DNA from: Treponema sp.
Lineage (GTDB): Bacteria > Spirochaetota > Spirochaetia > Treponematales > Treponemataceae
Assembly: GCA_017469785.1 (NCBI GenBank)
Contig: JAFUFU010000049.1
Coordinates: forward strand, 1 to 51,185
Direction of reading: 5' to 3'
Length of the DNA stretch: 51,185 bases
Made by a program: the position numbers and the translations under genes
Shown: piece after piece, positions 15,748-24,893 of the stretch
Layout: every line of letters starts with the position of its first letter
How positions within the stretch are numbered: the stretch's first letter is position 1
The notes under the pieces: model-generated
What the model was told of the DNA's origin: nothing
Database searches by the model: none
The model's input: only the letters and a program-made list of their open reading frames with translations

Positions 15748-16314
15748 CTATTTATGTTTTGTAAGTTTCAATGAAACGCAAAAAATCGTGTCTCTGGATC
15801 CGCCACGTGGCATACTTTTCAGACTTGCCGCGATAATCGGCGCGAATGAGCTGAGGTGATAGGAAAAATCATAGCCAATGTCAAATTTGAATCCGTTTCC
15901 CCATTTTGTGCTGTCGTGGTCCTTATTGTTATCGAAGGATATGAAATCCGTGCGTCGTCCGAGAGCATAATTTACAGATGCAAAAAAGCCTCCCAGATTC
16001 GGATAAATCCTAAATCCGGCGAGAAAAGCGTAATCTATCATATAAATGTGGTCTGAGCCTTTCCATCGCAAGTCAAAAAGTGCATCTCCGCCAAAAGAAA
16101 AGATGAGATTTTCATTCATCTGCAGCAGGAATGCGGCATCCGATGCGATGACCGATTGATTCTCCTTGCTCAATAAATTGTTTCTGTATCTTGTTCCTGA
16201 ATCTCCGTAAGAAACATATCCAGAACCGATACCGAATTCAAAACCTGTGTTGGAGAAAGCGGGAAGGGCAAAAAGAGAGAGAAGGGCAGATAAAATCAGA
16301 AATTTTTTCTTCAT
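15748..16314 (-). CDS. Small predicted outer-membrane beta-barrel protein
   Basis: 188 residues with a signal peptide (about 1-21, LFALPAFS). The mature part alternates hydrophobic and polar residues with many Gly/Tyr/Phe (FEFGIGSGYVSYGD, FGGDALFDLRW, FKFDIGYDFSYHL) and ends in a strand-like CVSLKLTKHK, as in small Treponema barrel proteins. Specific function unknown. Its start overlaps the YigZ stop (ATGA), so it is the last gene of a translationally coupled operon. Confidence 0.65.
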   Translation of the reverse strand: MKKKFLILSALLSLFALPAFSNTGFEFGIGSGYVSYGDSGTRYRNNLLSKENQSVIASDAAFLLQMNENLIFSFGGDALFDLRWKGSDHIYMIDYAFLAGFRIYPNLGGFFASVNYALGRRTDFISFDNNKDHDSTKWGNGFKFDIGYDFSYHLSSFAPIIAASLKSMPRGGSRDTIFCVSLKLTKHK

Positions 16315-16907
16315 ATTGATATTATCGGCAGGATTTTACCACTTGTTGCGTCGAAAATCTTTTGTTTGAATGATTCAGAATCCGTCTCTGCGATTTTCCC
16401 CTTGATTGTGATAGTCTCGCCGAAATCCTCGGAAACATCGTAAAGAGTGAAATCCTCAAAAATCTTTTTTATGATTTGATATTGCTGATAGTCCGCGCAG
16501 AGAGAAAAATCCGATTTTTCCACCAACTCTTCAAATTCCGCCTGAGCCAGCACATTTTTGACTCCGTTTCCGTAAGCGTGAACCAAGCCTCCCGTTCCCA
16601 AAAGAGTGCCGCCGAACCATCTGGTGACCGTGACCAAAAGATTTGTGGCTCCGCTGCCTTTTAAAACATCCAGCATTGGCCGCCCGGCTGTTCCCCCCGG
16701 CTCTCCGTCATCGCTCATTCCCATAATCTCCGCATTTTTTCCGCAGATAAAAGCATGGCAGACATGGGTAGCGTCAGCATATTTTTGTTTCTGTGCCTTG
16801 ATTTTTTCCCGCACTTCAGCCTGAGAGGAAATCAGGAACAATTCAGAGAGAAAGCGCGAGCCTTTTATTGTTTCTTCGCAGAAAGCGTAATTTTTAGGTA
16901 TTTTCAT
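16311..16907 (-). CDS. IMPACT/YigZ family protein (UPF0029)
   Basis: 198 residues. The family core SDDGEPGGTAGRPML and VTRWFGGTLLGTGGLVHAYG is intact, followed by a C-terminal ferredoxin-like DUF1949 region. The family is linked to translation or ribosome-associated functions and YigZ is of uncertain role. It overlaps both neighbours by 4 nt (ATGA), so expression is coupled to the membrane protein upstream and the barrel protein downstream. Confidence 0.9.
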   Translation of the reverse strand: MKIPKNYAFCEETIKGSRFLSELFLISSQAEVREKIKAQKQKYADATHVCHAFICGKNAEIMGMSDDGEPGGTAGRPMLDVLKGSGATNLLVTVTRWFGGTLLGTGGLVHAYGNGVKNVLAQAEFEELVEKSDFSLCADYQQYQIIKKIFEDFTLYDVSEDFGETITIKGKIAETDSESFKQKIFDATSGKILPIISI

Positions 16908-17803
16908 ATTTGAACTTCCTCTGTGCGCTCTGGAAGGGACAAAATTTCTTCATATAAAGTCGGTACTGTAAGGTAGATTCTTACCATCGCGGTGTAGAAA
17001 TTTACGAAGTAGGCGATGTTCAGCAAAAAGACGAAAACCGAAAGACCGGAATTTTTTGTTTCTGGAATAAAATTTCCGATTGCCGCAAGCACAATGGCAA
17101 TGGCAAGCTGTTTTCCGCCAGATTTGAGAGCAAAAAGAATCAAGCGGAAGACATTTTTCTGCATTAGTTCAGCGCTTTTTCGGAAGAGAGAAATCACTCT
17201 CATGTTTGGATTGTCAAAATGCAAGTGGAAAACAAAAACGAAGCGAATCAAGACTGCGAGGGCAAGAACAAAAAGAATCAGCAGGAAAAGCCCGATAAAA
17301 AGCAGAGTTTGAGTTGCCGACTGGGAGAGAAGTTCCGCATTTTCGCTTGCGGCCTGTAAATCTTCAATACTGGGCGTGGCAAAAGAAAAATCGGGATAAA
17401 TTTTGAAGAAAATGAATTTTGCGATAAAACGGGCAATCACCGCCAGCAGGGCAATCAAGGCTCCGAAAGAGACGATAATCTTTCCCGCAGGATTAAAGCG
17501 CTTGAATCCGATGAAGATAAAGCCCAGATTCGTGTTTTTCCGCCTCGTCATCTGTAAAAGCATGACCGCAAACCCGAACTGGAAAGTGAGCCAGACGCAA
17601 ATGGCAAGAAAAGCGAGGATGAAAGTTCCTGTCCTGAGAGCAATCGTACTCACGCCGTTTTGAACCATGCGCATAACCGGAGACAAAATCACAAAAGATG
17701 CCAGCGTGTCCAAAATCGACATAAAAAGAAGGGCGTACATGATTTTTCCGAGATTTTGAGAGGAAATCTGATTGAGTTTGACCATGAGGTGTTTGATATC
17801 CAT
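16904..17803 (-). CDS. Multi-pass membrane protein of unknown function
   Basis: 299 residues with about six hydrophobic segments (near 25-45, 55-85, 110-130, 165-190, 215-235, 245-270). The layout resembles DUF975-like integral membrane proteins, but I see no diagnostic motif. AGGAAATGAT precedes the ATG. It lies 23 nt after parC and overlaps yigZ, so it belongs to the same operon. Confidence 0.7.
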   Translation of the reverse strand: MDIKHLMVKLNQISSQNLGKIMYALLFMSILDTLASFVILSPVMRMVQNGVSTIALRTGTFILAFLAICVWLTFQFGFAVMLLQMTRRKNTNLGFIFIGFKRFNPAGKIIVSFGALIALLAVIARFIAKFIFFKIYPDFSFATPSIEDLQAASENAELLSQSATQTLLFIGLFLLILFVLALAVLIRFVFVFHLHFDNPNMRVISLFRKSAELMQKNVFRLILFALKSGGKQLAIAIVLAAIGNFIPETKNSGLSVFVFLLNIAYFVNFYTAMVRIYLTVPTLYEEILSLPERTEEVQI

Positions 17804-17826
17804 ATCATTTCCTTTTTTTTCAATTA

Positions 17827-19767
17827 TTACAGCCCCAGTTCCAGTTGCGCTCCGTCAACCTTAATTGACTCAACTTCGTGGGTGGAAAGCCGTACGCCAA
17901 GTGTCTTCAAGCCCTTTTCCTCAAAATCCTGCGCCTTGAACTTTTCTTCGGTAATCTTAACCCGGGGCTTTTTGACATAATTCAGGGTGAAAGTGAATTT
18001 TTCCCGCGTGTCGATGTGAAGAACTTCCATACCGTCGGGGGCAAGAAAGTAGTCGCGGTTCATAATCCAACTGGGGATTCGGCAGCGTTTGATTGAGGCA
18101 TAGCCGGTCTCCGGGTCTTTAAAAATCACCGTGAAAAGCACTTTCGGGAGTTTTTCCTTGTCGGCGAGGGCGCAAAACCACATTCCTTTGTCGATGAAGA
18201 GCTTGTCGGGAACATCGGTGATGGTGTACATGCCGTTCTTTCGCACATAAATGATTCGGTCGTAGGGAGAGACTTTCATCAGCTCGCTTCCGCCAGAGAC
18301 ATTGATTCCAAGATAGCCCTTTTCGTCGTAGCGCAGCGAAAGATCCTGGCGGGCAACTTCTTTTACATCCGTCGCGCTGAATTTTGCCACCGTTGTGTTC
18401 CGCTTCAAAAGCTCCGGTGCGATTTTCTTGAATTTATCCAGCATTCCGTCCAGATATTCAACGGCACAGCCAGTCAAATCCTTCAATCGTCGGTTGATTT
18501 CCTTGAGCCGGTCTTTGATTGCCTTAACCTGATCGCGGTTTTTCTGAATGTCGAAAAGCGAGATTCGGCGGATTGGAATCTGAAGCAAATGCTCCACATC
18601 GTCGTCGCTAACATCGCGGACGAGCTCGGCCTTAAAGGGCTTGAATCCGTCTTTTACGGCCTTTGCCACGGTTTCGGCAGTGCGCTTGTTTTCGATTTCC
18701 TTGTAAATGCGCTCCTCGACGAAGATTCGCTCCAAAGTGCGCAGGTGCAGCTCGTCGGTGAGCTTTCGTTTTTCAAATTCCAGCTCGTCCTTAATGATTG
18801 CGGTGAGCTTTTGCGCATAGTATTTGATGATTTCGGTCGCCGTCATCACCACAGGCATATTGTCCTTGATGACAAGCATTGAGCATGCAATCGTTTTTTC
18901 GCAGTCTGTGTAGGCGTAGAGGGCGTCGATTACATCTTTTGAGTAAACGCCACGGGGCAACTTGATTTCGATGTTGCAGTGGTCGGTGGTGAAGTTGTCA
19001 ACCGAGCTGATTTTGATTTTTCCCGCCTTGTAAGCAGAATCGATTGATTCCAAAAGACCTTTGGCGTTTGTGTCCAGAGGCAGCTCCGTGATGATGATTC
19101 GCTTCTCGTCTGAGGTGTCGAATTTGGCCCGGGTGATGATTTTACCGTTTCCGTCCTTGTAATTTGAGACATCAATAAGACCGCCGGTTGAGACATCAGG
19201 GAGAATCGAGAATTTCTCGCCCTTCAAGCATTTTATCTCGGCTTCAAGAACTTCTTTTAAATTATAAGGCAAGATTTTCGTGCTCATGCCTACGGCAATA
19301 CCTTCCGCCCCGATTAAAAGCGTGATTGGCAGTTTTGAGCGGTAGACTTCAGGCTCTAAATCCCGGCCATCGTAATTTGGAACATAGTGGGTGATTTCTT
19401 TATTTGTGACCAGAAATTCCTTGGCCAGCGGATGAACGCGACACTCAATGTAACGGCCCGCAGAAGCACCGTCGCCAGTGTATTTGTTACCGAAGTTTCC
19501 CTGTTTTTCGATAAAAATTTCTTTATTGGCAAGATTTACCAAGGCTCCGTAGATTGAAGCGTCTCCGTGGGGGTGATATTTCATCGTACGCCCGACGACA
19601 AACTGAACCTTCTGGAAAAGCCCGTCATTCACCTCAAAAAGCGTGTGCATGATTCGCCGCTGAACCGGCTTTAATCCGTCCTCCAAATCAGGAATCGCCC
19701 TGTCACGGATAACATAAGAAGCGTATTCAATAAAGTTTTTGTCAAATAAGTTTTTTACAAATGCCAT
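17827..19767 (-). CDS. parC: Type IIA topoisomerase subunit A (ParC/GyrA-like)
   Basis: 646 residues. The breakage-reunion domain has DGLKPVQRRIMH (30-41), the KYHPHGDASIYGALVNLA helix and the active-site tyrosine Y106 in AGRYIECR, followed by the long coiled-coil gate. The C-terminal domain is short for GyrA, which fits a topoisomerase IV-type or second gyrase-like subunit. The matching B-type subunit is at 22743-24884, and a restriction island separates the two. Ribosome site AGAGGA before ATG. Whether it acts as decatenase or gyrase cannot be decided here. Confidence 0.9.
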   Translation of the reverse strand: MAFVKNLFDKNFIEYASYVIRDRAIPDLEDGLKPVQRRIMHTLFEVNDGLFQKVQFVVGRTMKYHPHGDASIYGALVNLANKEIFIEKQGNFGNKYTGDGASAGRYIECRVHPLAKEFLVTNKEITHYVPNYDGRDLEPEVYRSKLPITLLIGAEGIAVGMSTKILPYNLKEVLEAEIKCLKGEKFSILPDVSTGGLIDVSNYKDGNGKIITRAKFDTSDEKRIIITELPLDTNAKGLLESIDSAYKAGKIKISSVDNFTTDHCNIEIKLPRGVYSKDVIDALYAYTDCEKTIACSMLVIKDNMPVVMTATEIIKYYAQKLTAIIKDELEFEKRKLTDELHLRTLERIFVEERIYKEIENKRTAETVAKAVKDGFKPFKAELVRDVSDDDVEHLLQIPIRRISLFDIQKNRDQVKAIKDRLKEINRRLKDLTGCAVEYLDGMLDKFKKIAPELLKRNTTVAKFSATDVKEVARQDLSLRYDEKGYLGINVSGGSELMKVSPYDRIIYVRKNGMYTITDVPDKLFIDKGMWFCALADKEKLPKVLFTVIFKDPETGYASIKRCRIPSWIMNRDYFLAPDGMEVLHIDTREKFTFTLNYVKKPRVKITEEKFKAQDFEEKGLKTLGVRLSTHEVESIKVDGAQLELGL

Positions 19768-19786
19768 TTTTTTCCTCTTTTAATTT

Positions 19787-19860
19787 TAGGGGAAAAGCCT
19801 TTCCCCTAGGCTCAACTAAAGTTTCGCCATACCCCATTCTCCTAAGGGGCAAGCCCCTTA
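19787..19860. repeat. Two intergenic hairpins at the left edge of the restriction island
   Basis: TAGGGGAAA-AGCC-TTTCCCCTA (19787-19808) and TAAGGGGC-AA-GCCCCTTA (19843-19860) lie between parC and the small unknown gene. Both are strong stems without clear T-runs on the gene strand. They may be dispersed repeats or terminators of the minus-strand island. Confidence 0.6.
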
Positions 19861-19870
19861 AAATCCCCGA

Positions 19871-20194
19871 TTAGAATTCATTTTTTATAGTTACAATATT
19901 AAAATCAAAGATTTTCTTTGTCTTTTCTAATATAAAATCACGAATTTCAGGAGTAGCCCCCGTTTCGCAACCAAAATCGTTTTCAATGGCGTTATCTACA
20001 ATATTTTTTTCAATGAACACTTTTGCTGTTTTTGATAGTGCCTCCTCTGCAATTTTCCAAATTGAATCTTCAAATGAAGAACCTGCTCCACAAAGAACGA
20101 TTTTTTTCCCATCACAAATTACTGTTTTAATATCATATTTTGTAAATGATTCTCCATATTTAAGCATTTCAGCCTCTGTTTTAAAGGTTTTCAT
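19871..20194 (-). CDS. Small hypothetical protein in the restriction island
   Basis: 107 residues, soluble, no recognised motif; it contains VLCGAGSSFEDSIWKIAEEAL. It begins 1 nt after the endonuclease stop, so it is probably co-transcribed with it. AT-rich like the rest of the island. It could be an accessory or control protein, but nothing in its sequence shows that. Confidence 0.6.
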   Translation of the reverse strand: MKTFKTEAEMLKYGESFTKYDIKTVICDGKKIVLCGAGSSFEDSIWKIAEEALSKTAKVFIEKNIVDNAIENDFGCETGATPEIRDFILEKTKKIFDFNIVTIKNEF

Positions 20195-20195
20195 T

Positions 20196-21158
20196 TTATC
20201 TGAACCTCACTTGGAAATTGATTGCGATAAAATACTCGCCATTTTCCTCAAAAACAAATCCACAATTTCCCTTTTTATCTTTCTTGTTTTTTATTTCTTT
20301 TACCTCATCATCTGTAACTATTCTATTTTCAAAATATGCTTTAGCTTTTGCAATAGCAATGTCTTTATTATGTCCTCGATCAGGTCTGTCAATAAAGGTG
20401 TTTTCATAAAGATATGAGCAGAAAATCTCATTTGAAATTGCACGGTAATAAAGAAGTTCACCGTCTTTGTTCACATCAATGTAACCGCCTGTCATTCGGG
20501 TTTTTCCATCCCATTTTTTTGAGGCGGTAAGTCCTGCAAGCGAGGCAAACAAGAAATCCTTGAATTTTGCTTCGTAAAAATGCTCTGGGTACATAACATT
20601 CAAAGGATTTATTTCAGAGACAACATTTATGATGTCTTTTACATCTCCCGATTTTGCTTCCTGCAAATATTTTGTTTGAACCAACATTGCAGTGGTTATA
20701 ACATCTATCATTCGCGTGTCGATGTATTCCAAATTTCCTGCAAATTCAGTTTTTCCAGTCTTAACAAATTCAAGCGATAAATTCTCGTCATTTTTTATTG
20801 CTTGTATTATTTTCAATTCGTCACCGACAAGATTAATTTCATGCATCCGTTTTTCCGTACAGCCATTGATTTTAAAAATCAAGCGTGAACCGTCGCCAGC
20901 ATTGAATAAGCTTGAAGGAATTGCGACTGTAAAATAACCGCTTTCATCAAAATAATATTTTTTATCACTTTTATCTAAAAAAAAGTCAATTTCTTCTTCG
21001 GGAATGTCACATTTTTCAATATCATATCCCAATGTTTCCCAGATTTGATTGTCAAAAAATTCAAATGCTTCATCTTTTGCGCAGAGTTCGGGGCTTCCAT
21101 ACGCTTTCCCGGAAGCTCGAGCATACAACATATCCCATGTATACAATTTTTCTGGCAT
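20196..21158 (-). CDS. HpaII-like type II restriction endonuclease (probable)
   Basis: 320 residues. The pattern matches my memory of the RE_HpaII family: IPSSLFNAGDGSRLIFKING in the N-terminal half, NPLNVMYPEHFYEAKFKDFL, then TGGYIDV-KDGELLYYRAISNEIF, YLYENT and a C-terminal end FAINFQVRFR-like (compare LNLQIRF). That family cuts at CCGG and pairs with C5-cytosine methyltransferases, consistent with the methyltransferase remnant three genes upstream. The match is by eye and the N-terminus is divergent. It ends one base before the small unknown gene and starts 3 nt after the HNH gene. Confidence 0.65.
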   Translation of the reverse strand: MPEKLYTWDMLYARASGKAYGSPELCAKDEAFEFFDNQIWETLGYDIEKCDIPEEEIDFFLDKSDKKYYFDESGYFTVAIPSSLFNAGDGSRLIFKINGCTEKRMHEINLVGDELKIIQAIKNDENLSLEFVKTGKTEFAGNLEYIDTRMIDVITTAMLVQTKYLQEAKSGDVKDIINVVSEINPLNVMYPEHFYEAKFKDFLFASLAGLTASKKWDGKTRMTGGYIDVNKDGELLYYRAISNEIFCSYLYENTFIDRPDRGHNKDIAIAKAKAYFENRIVTDDEVKEIKNKKDKKGNCGFVFEENGEYFIAINFQVRFR

Positions 21159-21161
21159 AAT

Positions 21162-21938
21162 CTAATTCGCCTCCAAAAATTTCTGATGATGAAAATCCAA
21201 AAATATTTTTTCTGGGAAAAATCTTGTCGGCAAATTGATTTTTCGATGATTGATTTGGGAGAGCATATCTGAAATTATATGATTTTCTTTCTCTGATTCC
21301 AAGAATTTATCGGAAACAAGAATTTCATAATTGGGAGAAACAGAAATCAGAAAATTGTCATACGCTTTGTGCATAAGCGAATTCATACAAAGTCCGTTGC
21401 TCGGATTCGTGCGGTTTTCCGTATCTTTCGACCAGTCTGCAATATGGCAGGCTTCAAGCAATTTCGGATTTTTCAAGCCTGTTATGCAGCAAGTCGAAGA
21501 ATAAGAAGCCAAGACCGCATTTCTGAAAAAAGACTGATTTATCCGTTGTTTGACAATGACCAATTTTTCTTTTCCTTCGGGAAGATTTTTTATTGAATCT
21601 TCAATCTGTGCAACATCTTCGATCGCTTTATTCTCGTATTTTGAAATCAAAATCTGAGCGTCATAAGCCAGTTTATCCCAGTGATTGAAGTATTCATTCC
21701 AAACTTCTTCATCAAGTTTGCTGATGTTTGACAATCCGACAATTCCGTGTTTTTTCAACTCGGGGTCAAAATTGCCGAAGTTGCCAATTTTCATTTTTAC
21801 GGAAGTCACAGAACGCCCGATTAGATTTGCGACTCGTTGAATGTCGGGATTTGAGTTTGTCGCCTTGTTGAAAGGAACTTTGCAATATAAATCCAACGCG
21901 ATTATCGCCTGTTCTTTAGTCCACAGATTTTGGCTCAT
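21162..21938 (-). CDS. HNH endonuclease domain protein
   Basis: 258 residues. The N-terminal ~100 residues are helical with a putative DNA-binding segment (IQRVANLIGRSVTSVKMKI). The C-terminal HNH domain shows CCITG, LEACHIADWS and NPSNGLCMNSLMHKAYD, supplying the H-N-H residues. Such proteins accompany C5 methyltransferases as restriction partners. Its ATG overlaps the methyltransferase stop (ATGA). Together with the HpaII-like protein it gives two nucleases in one island. Confidence 0.85.
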   Translation of the reverse strand: MSQNLWTKEQAIIALDLYCKVPFNKATNSNPDIQRVANLIGRSVTSVKMKIGNFGNFDPELKKHGIVGLSNISKLDEEVWNEYFNHWDKLAYDAQILISKYENKAIEDVAQIEDSIKNLPEGKEKLVIVKQRINQSFFRNAVLASYSSTCCITGLKNPKLLEACHIADWSKDTENRTNPSNGLCMNSLMHKAYDNFLISVSPNYEILVSDKFLESEKENHIISDMLSQINHRKINLPTRFFPEKIFLDFHHQKFLEAN

Positions 21939-22390
21939 GCGGAAAATCTCCCCTTGTCGTGAATCGTCAGCACATTAACATTCTCACAGAAAATAACTTT
22001 TGGCTTGTGATATTCGCAAATTCGCGCCACATCCATAAAAAGAGTTCCTCGACAGATTCCCTTATAATTGTCGTTAAATCCCTGATGTTTTCCCGCCATA
22101 CTGAATGCCTGACACGGAAAACCCGCTAGACAAATGTCAAACGCTGGAATTGATTTTTCGTCAATTTTTGTAATATCGCCTGCGATTTCAAAATCATCAT
22201 TGAAATTCGCTTTGTAAGTTGCCTGAGCGAATTTATCCCACTCGGAAACGAAAACTGTCTTTGAATTTTCACCAAAAGCCCTCTCAAAGCCGAGCCGAAT
22301 ACCGCCGATGCCAGCGAAAAGGTCAATAAAACTAAATTTTTGAGAAGGTAGGTATTTGTTCAAAATTGTATAATTGGCAATTCTTGGCAT
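21935..22390 (-). pseudogene. Truncated C5-cytosine DNA methyltransferase
   Basis: 151 residues. Motif I (FIDLFAGIGGIRLGFE), the catalytic PCQ loop (AGFPCQAFS) and motif VI (CENV) are present. The frame then ends within HDKGRFSA, where full enzymes continue HDKGRT and add motifs VIII-X and the target-recognition domain. About half the usual length is missing and the next gene starts in the stop codon, so this is a deletion rather than a simple frameshift; I find no C-terminal half elsewhere in the window. It is probably inactive, unless it acts as a split subunit. Confidence 0.8.
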
Positions 22391-22742
22391 TTATGTTTTT
22401 CCCTATAATTTTTTTCTAAATTATATCCCATTCACAGTGTCATAGAATGGCACTATGATAAAATCTATGCGTTAAGGATTGTAGCACCGCCGAAGGCGTA
22501 CCGCGCAAGCGGTATGGAGCGACAGCGTAAGTGCGGAAAGCCTGACCGCTCGGTTTTCGAGCGGAAACGCCCAATTTCTTTCTCCTCTTTTACAAATCAT
22601 CTGCGTGTATCTGCGTCCATCCGCGTCAAAATTTAAGCATCAGCACTTTTCTGCTCCGGCCTCCTGCCTCCGCAAAAAGTGGCCGACCTTTGTTCCAAAG
22701 TTCGCTTTGCTTTTCGCTGCCTCCTTGCGGCGGTTTTGCTTG
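22391..22742. repeat. Gene-free stretch with mosaic hairpin repeats
   Basis: No convincing gene. It contains TACCGC-GCAA-GCGGTA (22499-22514), then ATGGAGCG followed by a unit ending in the hairpin CCGCTCG-GTTTT-CGAGCGG (22546-22564) and AACGCCC. A second copy of this unit, with different stem arms, is at 30365-30480 on the other strand. A TCTGCGT-type short repeat lies at 22599-22627. The stretch from 22640 to 22742 is GC-rich and flanks the parE 3' end; I see nothing definite in it. Confidence 0.7.
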
Positions 22743-24884
22743 CTAAGCATCAATCTCAGCGTTTGTCAGCAAATTATTCTCGATGAACTTCCTTCGTTCC
22801 GGGGTGTTTTTACCCATGTAGAATGACAGAAGCTGGGGAATGATTTTAAGCTGGCTGATTTCCACCGGGGTCAGGCGGATTGTGTCCGGGGCTATGAACT
22901 GCTTGAACTCGCTGGGGTTGATTTCGCCCAAACCTTTGAAGCGGCTGGTTTCGCATGATTTCCCCAGTTTTGCCTGAGCCTTGTCCCGCTCGTCCTCAGA
23001 GTAGCAGTATATGTTTTCTTTTTTGTTTCGCACGCGGAAAAGGGGCGTTTCAAGGATATAGACCCTGCCGCTTGTGACAAGTTCCTCAAAGTAGCCCAAA
23101 AAGAAGGTGAGAACCAGATTTCTGATATGGAAGCCGTCGTTATCGGCATCTGTCGCGATGACGATTTTTGAGTATTTAAGGTCTTCCACGCTGTTTTCGA
23201 TTCCGAGAGCCATCATCAGCTGGTGAAGCTCGTCGTTCTTGTAGATGTCGGTCTGGCGTTTTCCGTACATGTTCTCTGGCTTACCGCGAAGGGAGAAAAT
23301 CGCCTGATAATCAGCGTTCCGTGAGTGGGTCATAACGCCCGAAGCAGACTGTCCCTCGGTGATGAAAATCATGGAATTTTCGCCTTTTGTGCCGTCTTTC
23401 AGGTGAAAGCGGCAGTCATCCAGCTTTGGAATGCGGATGCTCATCTTTTTGGCGGCTTCCTTCATCTGCTTTTTGACGCTGGAAAGTTCCGTGCGGAGTT
23501 TTTCGTTGGCTTCGATTTTTGCCTTGAGCCTTTCTGCTGCCTTTGGATTTTTGTGAAGCCAGTTGTCCAGCCCGCTCTGAACTTCCGCTACAATCCAAGG
23601 GCGGATGTCGGTGTTTCCCAGCTTGTTTTTGGTCTGGCTTTCAAAAACCGGGTCTTTTACTTTTACAAGAACAGCCGCCGTGATTCCTTCCCTTACATCC
23701 TCAGACTTGTAGCTTGACTGGAAGAAGTCATTCACTCCCTTGATGAAGCCTTCCTTAAAGGCCGTAAGGTGGGTTCCTCCGTCGCTTGTGTACTGACCGT
23801 TTACGAATGAGAAATAGTTTTCGCCGTAAGAGTTTGTATGTGTGAAAGCGAACTGAAGGTGCTCGCCTGTGTAAGAGCCGATGGGGTAGATTGTCTCGGA
23901 TTCAAGCTCTTTTGTGAGCAGGTCTAAAAGTCCGTTCTGGCTCTGGAAATCCTGACCGTTCAGGCGGAGAATGAGTCCTGAGTTCAGGTAAGCGTAGTTC
24001 CACATTCGCTTCTCAACGAATTCCATGTTGAACTCATATTTTCCGAAGATTTTTGTGTCAGGAACGAATTCAAAGTAAGTGCCGTTTTTAGTTCCGGGCT
24101 TTACCGCGCCGGATTTATTGCTCTGGATTTTTCCCTCGTTGAAGACCGCCTCAACGCATTTTCCGTCACGGATGGAGATGACGCGAAAATATGAGGAAAG
24201 GGCGTTAACTGCCTTTGTACCGACGCCGTTCATACCCACTGAGAACTGGAAGACATCATCGTTGTATTTTCCGCCGGTGTTGATTTCAGAGACACATTCC
24301 ACGACTTTGCCAAGAGGAATGCCACGGCCATAATCCCGCACCTTTACCCGGTTTTCCTTGATTTCAACATCGATTTTGTTTCCGAATCCCATGATGAATT
24401 CGTCGATTGAGTTGTCAATTATTTCTTTTAGGAGAATGTAGATTCCGTCGTTCTGGTTTGAGCCGTCGCCAAGCCGGCCTATGTACATTCCGCTTCGTAA
24501 GCGGATATGCTCCAGGGCATCAAGATGGCGGATTTTGTCGTCTGAATAGTCAGCGGCGGAAACTTCCTTTTTTGCAAGCCCTGCATTGGGATCGGCCTTT
24601 TTTGCCGCCGCAAGTTTTTTTTCGGCTTCGGCCGTGGCTTTTTTGTCGGTCGCCCGCTCTTCTACGCTGCTTTTCGGGGCCTCGGCTTTTTTTGATTTTG
24701 CCACGCTTTTTGCGTTATCCCAGGCACGGAAAGTTCCGTTTTCGTCGATTCCAGCCACAGGCTTTTTGACTTTCGTGGCAGTAGATTTTATGGCGGTGGT
24801 TGAGCCTGTCGAAACCACTTTCTTTTTTGTCATTGTCGCCCTTGACCCGGCAATCTCTTTTTCTTCTTTTTTAATTCCACCCAT
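22743..24884 (-). CDS. parE: Type IIA topoisomerase subunit B (ParE/GyrB-like)
   Basis: About 713 residues from ATG 24884; a TTG at 24893 is an alternative. A lysine/alanine-rich, low-complexity extension of ~105 residues precedes the GHKL ATPase (EIIDNSIDEF, DYGRGIPLG, GMNGVGTKAVNALSS). The Toprim domain reads ITEGQSASG (canonical EGDSAGG), TDADNDGFHIRNL and KGLGEINPSEF, so the metal-binding acidic residues are kept. It pairs with the A subunit at 17827-19767. The -10 TATAAT at 24898-24893 ends 8 nt before the ATG and overlaps the radC stop. The long N-terminal tail is unusual and looks unstructured. Confidence 0.88.
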   Translation of the reverse strand: MGGIKKEEKEIAGSRATMTKKKVVSTGSTTAIKSTATKVKKPVAGIDENGTFRAWDNAKSVAKSKKAEAPKSSVEERATDKKATAEAEKKLAAAKKADPNAGLAKKEVSAADYSDDKIRHLDALEHIRLRSGMYIGRLGDGSNQNDGIYILLKEIIDNSIDEFIMGFGNKIDVEIKENRVKVRDYGRGIPLGKVVECVSEINTGGKYNDDVFQFSVGMNGVGTKAVNALSSYFRVISIRDGKCVEAVFNEGKIQSNKSGAVKPGTKNGTYFEFVPDTKIFGKYEFNMEFVEKRMWNYAYLNSGLILRLNGQDFQSQNGLLDLLTKELESETIYPIGSYTGEHLQFAFTHTNSYGENYFSFVNGQYTSDGGTHLTAFKEGFIKGVNDFFQSSYKSEDVREGITAAVLVKVKDPVFESQTKNKLGNTDIRPWIVAEVQSGLDNWLHKNPKAAERLKAKIEANEKLRTELSSVKKQMKEAAKKMSIRIPKLDDCRFHLKDGTKGENSMIFITEGQSASGVMTHSRNADYQAIFSLRGKPENMYGKRQTDIYKNDELHQLMMALGIENSVEDLKYSKIVIATDADNDGFHIRNLVLTFFLGYFEELVTSGRVYILETPLFRVRNKKENIYCYSEDERDKAQAKLGKSCETSRFKGLGEINPSEFKQFIAPDTIRLTPVEISQLKIIPQLLSFYMGKNTPERRKFIENNLLTNAEIDA

Positions 24885-24893
24885 AGCATACAA

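Noticed and set aside
21935..22390. Frameshift in an otherwise complete methyltransferase
   Set aside because: After the stop, the other frames lead straight into the HNH gene; the missing TRD and motifs IX-X are not present in any frame.
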